A stretch of DNA of 64,000 nucleotides from assembly GCF_001975985.1 (NCBI RefSeq), contig NZ_MTQF01000001.1:268979-332978 (forward strand), in the 5' to 3' direction. The stretch comes from [Flexibacter] sp. ATCC 35103. GTDB taxonomy: Bacteria > Bacteroidota > Bacteroidia > Flavobacteriales > Flavobacteriaceae. The notes under the pieces were generated by a model. It had not been told where the DNA came from and did not search any database. It worked only from the letters and a program-made list of their open reading frames with translations. Positions 15,526-23,540 of the stretch are shown here, piece after piece; the first letter of the stretch is position 1, and the number at the start of each line of letters is the position of its first letter. The position numbers and the translations under genes were made by a program.

Positions 15526-16764
15526 ATGAACCAGGAACTAATCCCCAACTTATTCAGGACCGAGTATCAGAAAATCGTTTCGGTTTTATGCAATCTTTTT
15601 GGTATTCATCATATTGAAATTGCCGAGGATATTGTGAGTGATACTTTTTTGACAGCATCAGAAACCTGGGCGATTAAAGGGATTCCTGAAAATCCAACAG
15701 CTTGGCTTTATACAGTAGCTAAAAACAAAACCAAAAACTATTTTAAACGAAATGATGTTTTTGAAAAGAAAATTGTAACCGAGATAAAATACAATTCTAC
15801 ATTAAACAATCCCGAGATTGAACTTGATTTATCTGATAAAAATATTACAGATAGCCAGTTGGCGATGATATTTACGGTTTGCAATCCCTGTAATTCTGAC
15901 GAAGCACAAATTGCACTTGCCTTAAATTTATTATGCGGTTTTGGAATCAATGAGATTGCCGATGCTTTTTTATCGAATAAGGAAGTTATTTATAAAAGAA
16001 TAAACCGTGCCAAGGACAAACTCAAAGAGGAAAACATTAGAATTCAAAATCCAAATGCAACAGAAATAAAAGAACGAATCGATACGGTTCTTAAAACCAT
16101 TTATCTTTTATATTCTGAAGGCTACTACTCTACTTCTCAAAACACGACTTTACGAAAAGACCTTTGTGCAGAAGCGATGCGTCTTGCCTATTTATTGATT
16201 CAAAATCAAACGACAAATTTACCCGCAACAAATGCATTAATGGCTTTAATGTGTTTTCACTCGTCGAGATTTGAAGCCCGAACAACTCAAAACGGTGAAA
16301 TTATTTTATATCAGGATCAGGATGAATCTCTTTGGAATCGGGAATTAATAGACAAAGGAACGTATTTCCTGAGTCAGTCTTCAACAGGAAACACACTTTC
16401 TAAATACCATCTTGAAGCCGGAATTGCCTATTGGCATACCCAAAAAAAGGATACGCCTGAAAAATGGCAGCATATTTTAGAATTGTATAATAATCTGATT
16501 ATTTTAGAATACTCTCCAATCGTGGCTTTAAACAGAACTTATGCCTTATCTAAAGTAAAAGGCAAACAGGAATCAATCGCTGAAGCCGAAAAACTGAACC
16601 TTACAAACAATCATTTTTATTACTCTTTACTCGGCAATTTATATTCCGGTTATGACAATAAAAAAGCCCTTCAGCACTTTCAAACAGCACTTGGCTTAGC
16701 CAAAACTATTTCAGATAAAAACGTTATAACTAAAAATATGAAGCAGCTTTGTTTAAAGAATTAA
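15526..16764 (+). CDS. ECF42-type RNA polymerase sigma factor with C-terminal TPR-like extension
   Basis: Alternative sigma factor of 412 residues, twice the size of a minimal ECF factor. Region 2 lies in residues 1-85 (IAEDIVSDTFLTASETW, NPTAWLYTVAKNKTKNYF). Region 4 lies near 125-165 (LLCGFGINEIADAFLSNKEVIYKRI). The remaining 240 residues are helical, with TPR-like features (YYSLLGNLYSGYDNKKALQHFQTAL), and match the extension of the ECF42 (SigJ/DUF6596) class. This class has no classical anti-sigma factor, and the extension is thought to control activity. The DGPF gene just upstream supports the call. A repeat-rich leader precedes ATG 15526. Confidence 0.88.
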   Translation: MNQELIPNLFRTEYQKIVSVLCNLFGIHHIEIAEDIVSDTFLTASETWAIKGIPENPTAWLYTVAKNKTKNYFKRNDVFEKKIVTEIKYNSTLNNPEIELDLSDKNITDSQLAMIFTVCNPCNSDEAQIALALNLLCGFGINEIADAFLSNKEVIYKRINRAKDKLKEENIRIQNPNATEIKERIDTVLKTIYLLYSEGYYSTSQNTTLRKDLCAEAMRLAYLLIQNQTTNLPATNALMALMCFHSSRFEARTTQNGEIILYQDQDESLWNRELIDKGTYFLSQSSTGNTLSKYHLEAGIAYWHTQKKDTPEKWQHILELYNNLIILEYSPIVALNRTYALSKVKGKQESIAEAEKLNLTNNHFYYSLLGNLYSGYDNKKALQHFQTALGLAKTISDKNVITKNMKQLCLKN

Positions 16765-16904
16765 GAACTCTTTGGTTATACCCCAAAACAGCTATTTATT
16801 TTTTTTGTCTTTATTTATCAATATTATGCTGTTTAGCTACAAAATCTTTCAAAAAAAGATTTAAAATTTATTTGAACAGCTGTTAAATCTTTAATAAATA
16901 TTAA

Positions 16905-16934
16905 TTGTTAATATTCTAGGAAAACGTATATTTG
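16905..16934 (+). promoter_or_regulatory. Full TTG-N19-TAnnTTTG promoter of the kai operon
   Basis: TTG at 16905-16907, a 19-base spacer and TATATTTG at 16927-16934 match the Bacteroidota promoter consensus. Transcription should start near 16940, downstream of the in-frame GTG at 16936, so translation must begin further on, at GTG 16957. Confidence 0.75.
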
Positions 16935-16956
16935 AGTGAACAGAATATTAAATAGC

Positions 16957-18630
16957 GTGCAAGAACAATCAAAATCACATAGTTTTATATTTCCCAAAAC
17001 TCCTACAGGAGTAGACGGCCTAGATGAGATTACTGATGGCGGATTTCCGAAAGGACGGCCTACATTAATCTGCGGCGGTGCCGGCTGCGGAAAAACATTG
17101 TTATCAATGCAATTCCTTATTAAAGGTATTACAGAATATAACGAACCCGGAGTTTTCATGTCATTTGAAGAACCTTCGGATGATCTTACTTTAAATGTAA
17201 AATCCCTTGGCTTTGACCTCGAAAAACTCAAAAAAGACAAAAAACTGGTCGTAGATCACGTAAGAGTAGAAAGATCTGAAATTGAAGAAGCTGGAGAATA
17301 TGACCTCGAAGGTTTATTTATCAGGTTAGGACATGCAATAGATTCAATAAAAGCGAAACGTGTCGTACTTGATACCATAGAATCTCTTTTTGCAGGTTTG
17401 GATAATCAGGCAATTCTTAGAGCAGAGTTGCGCAGGTTATTTCACTGGCTTAAATCAAAAGGAGTAACAGCAATAATTACAGGAGAACGCGGCGAAGCAA
17501 CGTTAACCCGTCAGGGATTAGAAGAATATGTTTCTGATTGTGTTATCGTTCTGGATCATAGAGTTATAGAACAGGTTTCTACAAGAAGACTTCGAATTGT
17601 AAAATACAGAGGATCTACTCATGGCACAAACGAATACCCATTTCTTATTGATGAAGACGGTATTTCGGTATTGCCCATTACCTCATTAAAATTGGATAAT
17701 GAAGTTTCTTCGGATGTAATTTCGACCGGAGTTCCCGGATTAAACGAAATGTTTCAGGGTGGCGGATTTTATCGCGGAAGCAATATTTTAGTTTCCGGAA
17801 CAGCAGGAACTGCCAAAACCACTATTGCGTGTTATTTTGCAAATGAACAATGCGAAAAAAAGGAAAAAACAATCTATTTTGCGTTTGAAGAATCACCACA
17901 GCAATTGGTTCGAAACATGAAATCTATAAATGTTAATCTTCAAAAACACATCGATAATGGTACTTTACAAATACATTCATCACGTCCGTCATTAAACGGT
18001 CTGGAGCTGCATTTGCTAACGCTTCGCAAGTTAATCAGGGAATTTAAACCTACTACAATCATCATTGATCCTATTAGTAATCTGATTACAGTAGGAAGCG
18101 AACACGAAGTGCGTTCGATGCTTGTAAGACTTATTGATATGCTGAAAGCAAACAATATTACGGCACTTTTTACGTCTTTAAACAAACAAACAGATAATCT
18201 TAGACCTGATCTTGCAGAAGAATCTGTATCATCATTGGTAGATACCTGGATTACGGTTCGTGATATGGAAGGAATTGGCGAAAGAAACCGTGGGATATTT
18301 ATTGTAAAAGCCAGAGGAATGGGACATTCTAACCAGGTTCGAGAATTTGTAATTACAGATAACGGGATAGCATTGCTGGATGTAGAATTAGGACCACAGG
18401 GAATCCTTACCGGTGCTGCAAGAAAAACATATCAGTTCAAGAAAACAATTTCGGATATTAAGCTTCAAAATGAAATTAGCAGAAAAGACAGGGAAATTGA
18501 GCGTAAACGAAAAGTTCTTGAAGCAAATATAGAAGCACTTAAAAATGAATTTGAATCTGCAGAGGAAGAATTAAGTATCCTGAAAGCTACAGAAGAATTA
18601 CAGGAAAAACTGTCTTCTAAAAAAAATTAG
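16957..18630 (+). CDS. kaiC: KaiC-like double-domain ATPase
   Basis: RecA-fold ATPase and putative autokinase, 557 residues from GTG 16957. The promoter excludes the GTG at 16936. Domain CI has Walker A GGAGCGKT (40-47) and paired Glu71-Glu72 (SFEEP). Domain CII has Walker A GTAGTAKT (281-288) and Glu311-Glu312 (FEESPQQ). The segment that carries the phosphosites Ser431/Thr432 in cyanobacterial KaiC reads ESVSSLVDTW here, with Ser425-Ser426; the Thr426 equivalent appears to be Ala. Counted from 16936, the catalytic and phosphosite positions nearly coincide with cyanobacterial numbering. The last 60 residues are a charged coiled coil instead of the KaiA-binding tail. No kaiA is present. First gene of an operon with two kaiB genes, a kinase and a regulator. 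Confidence 0.93.
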   Translation: MQEQSKSHSFIFPKTPTGVDGLDEITDGGFPKGRPTLICGGAGCGKTLLSMQFLIKGITEYNEPGVFMSFEEPSDDLTLNVKSLGFDLEKLKKDKKLVVDHVRVERSEIEEAGEYDLEGLFIRLGHAIDSIKAKRVVLDTIESLFAGLDNQAILRAELRRLFHWLKSKGVTAIITGERGEATLTRQGLEEYVSDCVIVLDHRVIEQVSTRRLRIVKYRGSTHGTNEYPFLIDEDGISVLPITSLKLDNEVSSDVISTGVPGLNEMFQGGGFYRGSNILVSGTAGTAKTTIACYFANEQCEKKEKTIYFAFEESPQQLVRNMKSINVNLQKHIDNGTLQIHSSRPSLNGLELHLLTLRKLIREFKPTTIIIDPISNLITVGSEHEVRSMLVRLIDMLKANNITALFTSLNKQTDNLRPDLAEESVSSLVDTWITVRDMEGIGERNRGIFIVKARGMGHSNQVREFVITDNGIALLDVELGPQGILTGAARKTYQFKKTISDIKLQNEISRKDREIERKRKVLEANIEALKNEFESAEEELSILKATEELQEKLSSKKN

Positions 18631-18636
18631 AATAAA

Positions 18637-18933
18637 ATGAAAAAAGAAGCTGTAGCCGAATGGCAATTACGATTGTATATTGCAGGCCAAACGCCAAAAT
18701 CAATAACGGCGCTTGAAAATATAAAAAAATATGCCGAGGAACATTTAAAAGGAATTTATAGTATTGAAATTGTAGATTTGCTTAAAAATCCGCAATTGGC
18801 AGAAGGGGATCAAATTTTTGCTGTACCTACATTAGTTAGAAAATTTCCAGAACCTATCCGTAAGATCATTGGTGATCTTTCGAATGAGGAACGAGTACTT
18901 GTCGGGCTTAATATAAAACCCTTAAACTCTTAA
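18637..18933 (+). CDS. kaiB: KaiB-like protein 1
   Basis: Thioredoxin-fold KaiB-domain protein, 98 residues. [21 protein letters not shown] is the first strand, turn and helix of KaiB, and [22 protein letters not shown] is the conserved central part with the cis-Pro region. It starts 6 bases after kaiC. In known systems KaiB docks on the CI ring of KaiC; here that interaction is inferred. A second kaiB follows after 4 bases, and the two differ clearly, so they probably have separate partners or roles. Confidence 0.93.
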   Translation: MKKEAVAEWQLRLYIAGQTPKSITALENIKKYAEEHLKGIYSIEIVDLLKNPQLAEGDQIFAVPTLVRKFPEPIRKIIGDLSNEERVLVGLNIKPLNS

Positions 18934-18937
18934 AAAA

Positions 18938-19237
18938 ATGGATGACTCATCTGATGGCTCAAGTACAACCAAACATAAATTTATGCTTTTTGTTTCGGGT
19001 ATGTCTGTTAAATCGGGTCATGCTATCGAAAACCTGCGTAAAATCTGCGATCAGTATCTGAAGGATAATTATGAATTAGAAATTATAGATATTAGCCGGG
19101 ATACAGAACAGGCTGCGATACATCAAATAGTGGCAATACCCACATTGATAAAAACAGATCCTGCTCCAAGGAGGATTATTCTGGGCGATTTATCAGACAA
19201 GGAAAAGGTATTAAGAATCCTAAACATACGCAAATAA
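18938..19237 (+). CDS. kaiB: KaiB-like protein 2
   Basis: Second KaiB-domain protein, 99 residues, starting at ATG 18938. KFMLFVSGMSVKSGHAIENL corresponds to the first strand and helix, and IVAIPTLIKTDPAPRRIILG to the central motif. It has a charged 12-residue N-terminal tail (MDDSSDGSSTTK) absent from its neighbour. Its similarity to KaiB 1 is moderate, which indicates an old duplication rather than a recent copy. The kinase gene begins one base after its stop, so translation is probably coupled. Confidence 0.92.
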   Translation: MDDSSDGSSTTKHKFMLFVSGMSVKSGHAIENLRKICDQYLKDNYELEIIDISRDTEQAAIHQIVAIPTLIKTDPAPRRIILGDLSDKEKVLRILNIRK

Positions 19238-19238
19238 T

Positions 19239-20495
19239 TTGAAGGACAATAATACAAATATAGAATCCCTAAAAGCTGAAATAGCTTCCTTAAAAGAGCA
19301 ACTTTACGAATCTAATAGTATTGTTGATGCTATAAAAGAGGGAGATGTTGACGCATTGGTAGTAAATGCAAACGGAACGCCGCAGCTTTATTCGCTTGAA
19401 ACCGCAGATTATACGTTTAGGCTCCTGATCGAAAAATTTGGACAAGGGGCATTGAGTATTTCCAGAAATGGACTTATACTATATTGTAATGATTATTTTT
19501 CAAAACTTATAGGTATACCTGCCGAAAAAATAATTGGAAATTACCTGTATCAATACTTTAATAGTATGGACAATTTTGTGCCAATTATAGAAGCTTTGAA
19601 ATATGGCATTACCACGCACGAAATTGTATTTAAAACACAAACGTACAGAAAAACTTTTCCTGCCTATATCGCCGTTACTGATCTTGAGCCTGCCGTTCAG
19701 GGAATTGGAATCGTAATTACGGATCTTACAGAGAAGAAAAAACACGAAGATGCATTAATACAGCATCAAAAGGAACTCGAAGAAAAAATTCATGAGTTAA
19801 ATAGAATAAACGCTAATCTGGAGGAATTTATTCATGTAATATCACATGACCTTAAAGAACCGCTTAGAAAAATTGTGATGTATAACGGAAGAATAGATGC
19901 AAGTTATCTTTCTGAAGCTGATGCCAAATCTATGAATGTGATGAAATCAGCAGCTTTAAGATTAAATTCACTTGTAGATGATCTCGTTAGTTATTCATCG
20001 CATACGGCACAGGAAGAACGTACAGAAATTAACCTGGTGGATGTAATTAGAGAAGTTACGGATGATTTGGAAATTATAATATCCGATAAAAAAGCAGAAA
20101 TCAAAATAGGAAAACTGCCTACATTAAAAGCTTCAAGAGTACAAATGCGCCAGCTTTTTTCTAACCTTATTTCAAACGCCATAAAATACAGCAAGAAAGA
20201 TAGTTTTCCTCTTATACAAATTTCTCAAATTGATAATTTTGAGACTGAGATTTCAAATCAAAATCATCAGTTTATTAAAATTCAGGTAAAAGATAACGGT
20301 ATCGGGATGGAACAAAATCATCTTCTTAAAATTTTTACCATATTTCAGCGCCTGCATGCCAAAAATGAATATTCCGGTAACGGAATTGGCCTTGCGATTT
20401 GTAAAAAAATCATGGAAAATCATTCCGGAAATATTACTGTGGAAAGTAAACCGAATGAGGGCACTACGTTTAACCTTTATTTCCCAATATTATAA
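19239..20495 (+). CDS. PAS-domain histidine kinase of the kai operon
   Basis: Soluble hybrid-less sensor kinase, 418 residues, no membrane segment. A TTG start at 19239 follows the kaiB stop by one base; no closer ATG is available. Residues 1-25 form a coiled coil, and about 52-165 a PAS domain (GALSISRNGLILYCNDYF). The dimerisation helix carries FIHVISHDLKEPLRK with phosphoacceptor His203. The ATPase domain shows NLISNAIKYS, DNGIGM and GNGIGLAICKKI. The lack of a membrane helix fits direct sensing of a cytosolic signal, for example the KaiB/KaiC state. It overlaps the response regulator gene by one base. Confidence 0.92.
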   Translation: MKDNNTNIESLKAEIASLKEQLYESNSIVDAIKEGDVDALVVNANGTPQLYSLETADYTFRLLIEKFGQGALSISRNGLILYCNDYFSKLIGIPAEKIIGNYLYQYFNSMDNFVPIIEALKYGITTHEIVFKTQTYRKTFPAYIAVTDLEPAVQGIGIVITDLTEKKKHEDALIQHQKELEEKIHELNRINANLEEFIHVISHDLKEPLRKIVMYNGRIDASYLSEADAKSMNVMKSAALRLNSLVDDLVSYSSHTAQEERTEINLVDVIREVTDDLEIIISDKKAEIKIGKLPTLKASRVQMRQLFSNLISNAIKYSKKDSFPLIQISQIDNFETEISNQNHQFIKIQVKDNGIGMEQNHLLKIFTIFQRLHAKNEYSGNGIGLAICKKIMENHSGNITVESKPNEGTTFNLYFPIL

Positions 20496-20899
20496 TGCCA
20501 CACTTAAATAATCTACATATTATTATTGCCGAAGATGATATCGATGATGCTGATATAATCTGTCACACTTTTACTAAAAACCCGGATTTTGCAAAAGTAA
20601 GTCTTGTGGCTAATGGTGAAGAACTTTTAAATTATTTAGAAGATGCGTCAAATGAAACTCCGGACATTATCCTTACAGATATCAATATGCCTATATTGGA
20701 CGGCATTGAAGCATTACAGCAAATTTTGAATAACAACGACTTAAAAACAATTCCGTGTTTTGTATATTCAACAAGTATAAATCCTGTTTATAAAGAAAAA
20801 TGCGACATGCTGGGTGTAAAAGCATATCTTATTAAACCATATTCTATTGAAGGTTTTGACGAAATTCCTAAAAGTATACTTTCGATTATCGAACAATAA
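20495..20899 (+). CDS. Single-domain response regulator of the kai operon
   Basis: Receiver-only protein, 134 residues. Acidic pocket Asp14/Asp15 (IIAEDDIDDAD), phosphoacceptor Asp62 (ILTDINMPILDG), switch Ser/Thr near 92 and Lys114 (YLIKPYS) are all present. There is no output domain, so it must act by protein contact or phosphotransfer, as CheY/Rcp1-type regulators do. The DDIDDAD spacing resembles the Rcp1 group that pairs with PAS or phytochrome kinases. Its ATG overlaps the TAA of the kinase (TAATG). A terminator follows and closes the operon. Confidence 0.93.
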   Translation: MPHLNNLHIIIAEDDIDDADIICHTFTKNPDFAKVSLVANGEELLNYLEDASNETPDIILTDINMPILDGIEALQQILNNNDLKTIPCFVYSTSINPVYKEKCDMLGVKAYLIKPYSIEGFDEIPKSILSIIEQ

Positions 20900-20930
20900 T
20901 ACTGAAATAATAACTACATAATAGCAAAAG

Positions 20931-20957
20931 AGCTGGTCTAACGATCAGCTTTTTTTT
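20931..20957 (+). terminator. Terminator of the kai operon
   Basis: AGCTGGTC and GATCAGCT form an 8-bp stem with one G:U pair and a TAAC loop, followed by a T-run. Confidence 0.85.
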
Positions 20958-21403
20958 ATACCTTATCAATTTTTAGTTATTCTATACTAAAACTACAATT
21001 TCATTCTGTTTTCTTCAAAATCCAATCTCGAAGAATTTACTATGCTAACATAGGAAATTACTTAAATAATTGTTTACTATTTTAAAATAAATAAGAATTT
21101 TTTCAATATATTTAGTAAAACATCTTACTTATACTACAATGTTGATTTGTTAAAATATTGCGGAATATTCAATTTTAATACAATTCACTAGGTAAAATTT
21201 GTAACATTATTTTATGATTTAACACATTGTTCTATTATTATTTCGAAGCTAAAAAATTTCATATCAACCTCATTTCCATCAAAATACAATATTAAAATGA
21301 TACGTTCTTATATTTTATAAAATTATTCTTACCTGATTATTTTTCAGTATCGTAAGAATAACATCGTTTTATGAATTTTTATTCCCCAATCTAAAATTAT
21401 CAT
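20958..21403. other. AT-rich intergenic region
   Basis: No ORF longer than about ten codons and no RNA gene was found. The only structure noted is the stem-loop near the right end. The region presumably holds the promoter of the surface-protein cluster, but no clear TAnnTTTG box was singled out. Confidence 0.5.
21323..21361 (+). promoter_or_regulatory. Stem-loop in the leader of the PID-CTERM gene
   Basis: TTATTCTTAC (21323-21332) pairs perfectly with GTAAGAATAA (21352-21361). An inner CTGA/TCAG pair tightens the loop. There is no T-run, so it is more likely a leader hairpin or a protein-binding dyad than a terminator. It ends 42 bases before ATG 21404. Confidence 0.4.
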
Positions 21404-21613
21404 ATGAAAATCAGAAAGTTAAAATTACTATTAGCCTTATTTCTTTGCATGGCTTTTAAAAGTTATGCCGCTCCTTCCCCTCCACGACCACAAGCAATTC
21501 CTCCACCGGTAGGTGATCCGGCCCCTATAGACAGCGAAATTTGGATATTATTCGCAAGTGGTCTTTTGCTTGGCATATTTTTTCTGTTTAGAAATTCAAA
21601 ATCGACAGTATAA
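21404..21613 (+). CDS. PID-CTERM-like mini-protein
   Basis: Exported 69-residue protein with a tripartite build. Residues 1-22 are a signal peptide (LLLALFLCMAFKSYA-A). Residues 23-42 are Pro-rich (PPRPQAIPPPVGDPAP). Residues 42-69 have PID, a hydrophobic helix (IWILFASGLLLGIFFLF) and a basic tail (RNSK). This C-terminal pattern matches the PID-CTERM sorting-domain family of Bacteroidota. Almost nothing is left between the two targeting signals, so the mature product would be a short proline-rich peptide anchored in or cleaved at the membrane. It precedes two exported surface proteins on the same strand. The function is unknown. Confidence 0.75.
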   Translation: MKIRKLKLLLALFLCMAFKSYAAPSPPRPQAIPPPVGDPAPIDSEIWILFASGLLLGIFFLFRNSKSTV

Positions 21614-21682
21614 CTATCACAAATGTAAATCAAGATGAACCGCAAAAATCCAAATCTATTACTACTCTAAAAAGTGAAAGTT

Positions 21683-23494
21683 ATGAAAAAAACAACATTA
21701 CTTATTTTGATACTGGCCACTACAAAATGTATCTCACAAATTTATTTTAGTCCTAACGCAAACATGTACGTAAAAAACGAGGTTTTATATGTACAGCAAA
21801 ATATAAATTTAGACGCGACTTCAAATTTATATTTACGAAATAACGCGCAATTGCTGCAAGGATCTGCCGGAAATTCAACCAATCTTGGTGTAGGTTTACT
21901 CTCTGTTTATCAAGAAGGCACATCAGACAACTTTGATTATAATTATTGGTGTTCTCCTGTTGGAAATGCCTCCGTAACTCCTGGAAATGAAAACTTTGGT
22001 ATTGCAATGTTAAGCAGACCAACAAGTTCAACTGTTTCTACAACGGCAACCATTTTACCTGCAACCAATTCAAACGGAACTTCAAACCCGCTTGCAATTG
22101 CTTCAAAGTGGATCTATAAATTAATTAATGCCAATAATTATTCGCAATGGCTTTTTGTTGGCGGAGCAGCAACTCTGGCTCCCGGCGAAGGTTTTTCTAT
22201 GAAAGGAACGAGCGGCACTGATGCTGTCGATCCGGAAGGAACCGGTGTAACAAACAATCCCGGAAGTGCCCAGAGATATGATTTTAGAGGAAAACCAAAT
22301 GATGGCAACATCACCATTACTTTAGGTATCAATAATGCCACATTAACCGGAAACCCGTATCCGTCAGCTTTACACTTAAACGCTTTTCTTTTAGATGGTT
22401 CTAACACTGCAACCGGAGGCGTCGCCTATTTTTGGCAACAGGATAAAACAGTAAATTCTCATACTCTTATAAGTTATAGAGGAGGCTACGGATCTTATTC
22501 TCCTGTAGATCTCGTTTCCCCGGGTGTATATGTACCTGCATTTTTTAGTTCTTATAATGCAGATGGCTCCGTAAACAATACCGGATCATCATCCGGAATT
22601 GTAATAAACAGACAATATTCTCCTATAGGACAAGGTTTTGTTATTAGTGCCACCGCCACCGGAACAGCAACTTTTAAAAATAGCCACAGGATATTCATGA
22701 AAGAAGGTTCAGGATCATCACAATTTGAAAGACAGGTTCCAAAAGAAAAAACGACTCAAAAAGAAGATTCTGCTCAGGAAACTACCGAAGAAGTTGTAGA
22801 AGAAGTTCCACATTTTAAATTCAATACGATCATTAACAATGAATTTACCAGACAATTAGCACTGGCTTTTGTATCACAAGCGACAGATGGTATCGATATA
22901 GGTATTGATGCCCTAAACATGGATGATTCAGTGCCTAATGATGTGACTTTCTGGTTAGAAAACGGCAGTTATGTAATTCAGGGCGTTAATTTTGATGAAA
23001 CAAAGAAAATTGCGCTTACTGCAAAAGTCGCTACAAATACTACTTTTAAATTTTATATTCCTGAAGTGGTAAATTTCGATAACTCCCAAATGATTTACCT
23101 GTATAATGCTCTTGATAACTCTTATCATGATATAAAAAACGGATCATATGAAATTAGCGTTGCTCCGGGCGTTTATCCTGACCGATTTAAAATTGCATTT
23201 AAAAACGAACAAACTCTTGGTACCGGCAGCGAAACATCTAAACAATTCTTTATAATCCAGGATAATACCAATAGTAAATTAAGAGCTGAAAATCCTAATA
23301 ATCTAGCCCTTAAATCATTTAAATTATACGATGTTTTAGGCAAAACAGTATTATCCAAAAAAGACCTTGGAACAGATCAAAATTATACTTTTTCGACTAG
23401 CGGGTTAAGTAACGGAATTTACATTGCAGAATTCTTAACCACCAATAACGAAAGACTTACTGAGAAAATTGTAATCTCAAATTCAGGCAAATAA
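21683..23494 (+). CDS. Exported surface protein with T9SS C-terminal domain
   Basis: Large secreted protein, 603 residues from ATG 21683; GTG 21674 is in frame but ATG heads a cleaner signal peptide (MKKTTLLILILATTKCISQ). The body is rich in Gly, Ser, Asn and Thr and resembles flavobacterial surface proteins with a beta-rich passenger (YNYWCSPVGN, GEGFSMKGTSG). An acidic low-complexity linker, rich in E and T, lies near residues 350-375. The last 80 residues (FKLYDVLGKTVLSKKDL, GLSNGIYIAEFLT, LTEKIVIS) are a T9SS sorting domain; the absence of a PNP motif makes it closer to the type C than the type A signal. The molecular function is unknown. Confidence 0.82.
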   Translation: MKKTTLLILILATTKCISQIYFSPNANMYVKNEVLYVQQNINLDATSNLYLRNNAQLLQGSAGNSTNLGVGLLSVYQEGTSDNFDYNYWCSPVGNASVTPGNENFGIAMLSRPTSSTVSTTATILPATNSNGTSNPLAIASKWIYKLINANNYSQWLFVGGAATLAPGEGFSMKGTSGTDAVDPEGTGVTNNPGSAQRYDFRGKPNDGNITITLGINNATLTGNPYPSALHLNAFLLDGSNTATGGVAYFWQQDKTVNSHTLISYRGGYGSYSPVDLVSPGVYVPAFFSSYNADGSVNNTGSSSGIVINRQYSPIGQGFVISATATGTATFKNSHRIFMKEGSGSSQFERQVPKEKTTQKEDSAQETTEEVVEEVPHFKFNTIINNEFTRQLALAFVSQATDGIDIGIDALNMDDSVPNDVTFWLENGSYVIQGVNFDETKKIALTAKVATNTTFKFYIPEVVNFDNSQMIYLYNALDNSYHDIKNGSYEISVAPGVYPDRFKIAFKNEQTLGTGSETSKQFFIIQDNTNSKLRAENPNNLALKSFKLYDVLGKTVLSKKDLGTDQNYTFSTSGLSNGIYIAEFLTTNNERLTEKIVISNSGK

Positions 23495-23540
23495 TTATAT
23501 CCTTTAAATAAAAATATACACCAAACTAATATTAGAAATT

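Noticed and set aside
16908..17240. Minus-strand frame opposite the start of kaiC
   Set aside because: It is antisense to the conserved Walker A region and has no recognisable motif.
16957..18630. KaiC as evidence of a true circadian clock
   Set aside because: No kaiA is present and the KaiA-binding tail is missing; presence of kaiBC alone does not show rhythmicity.
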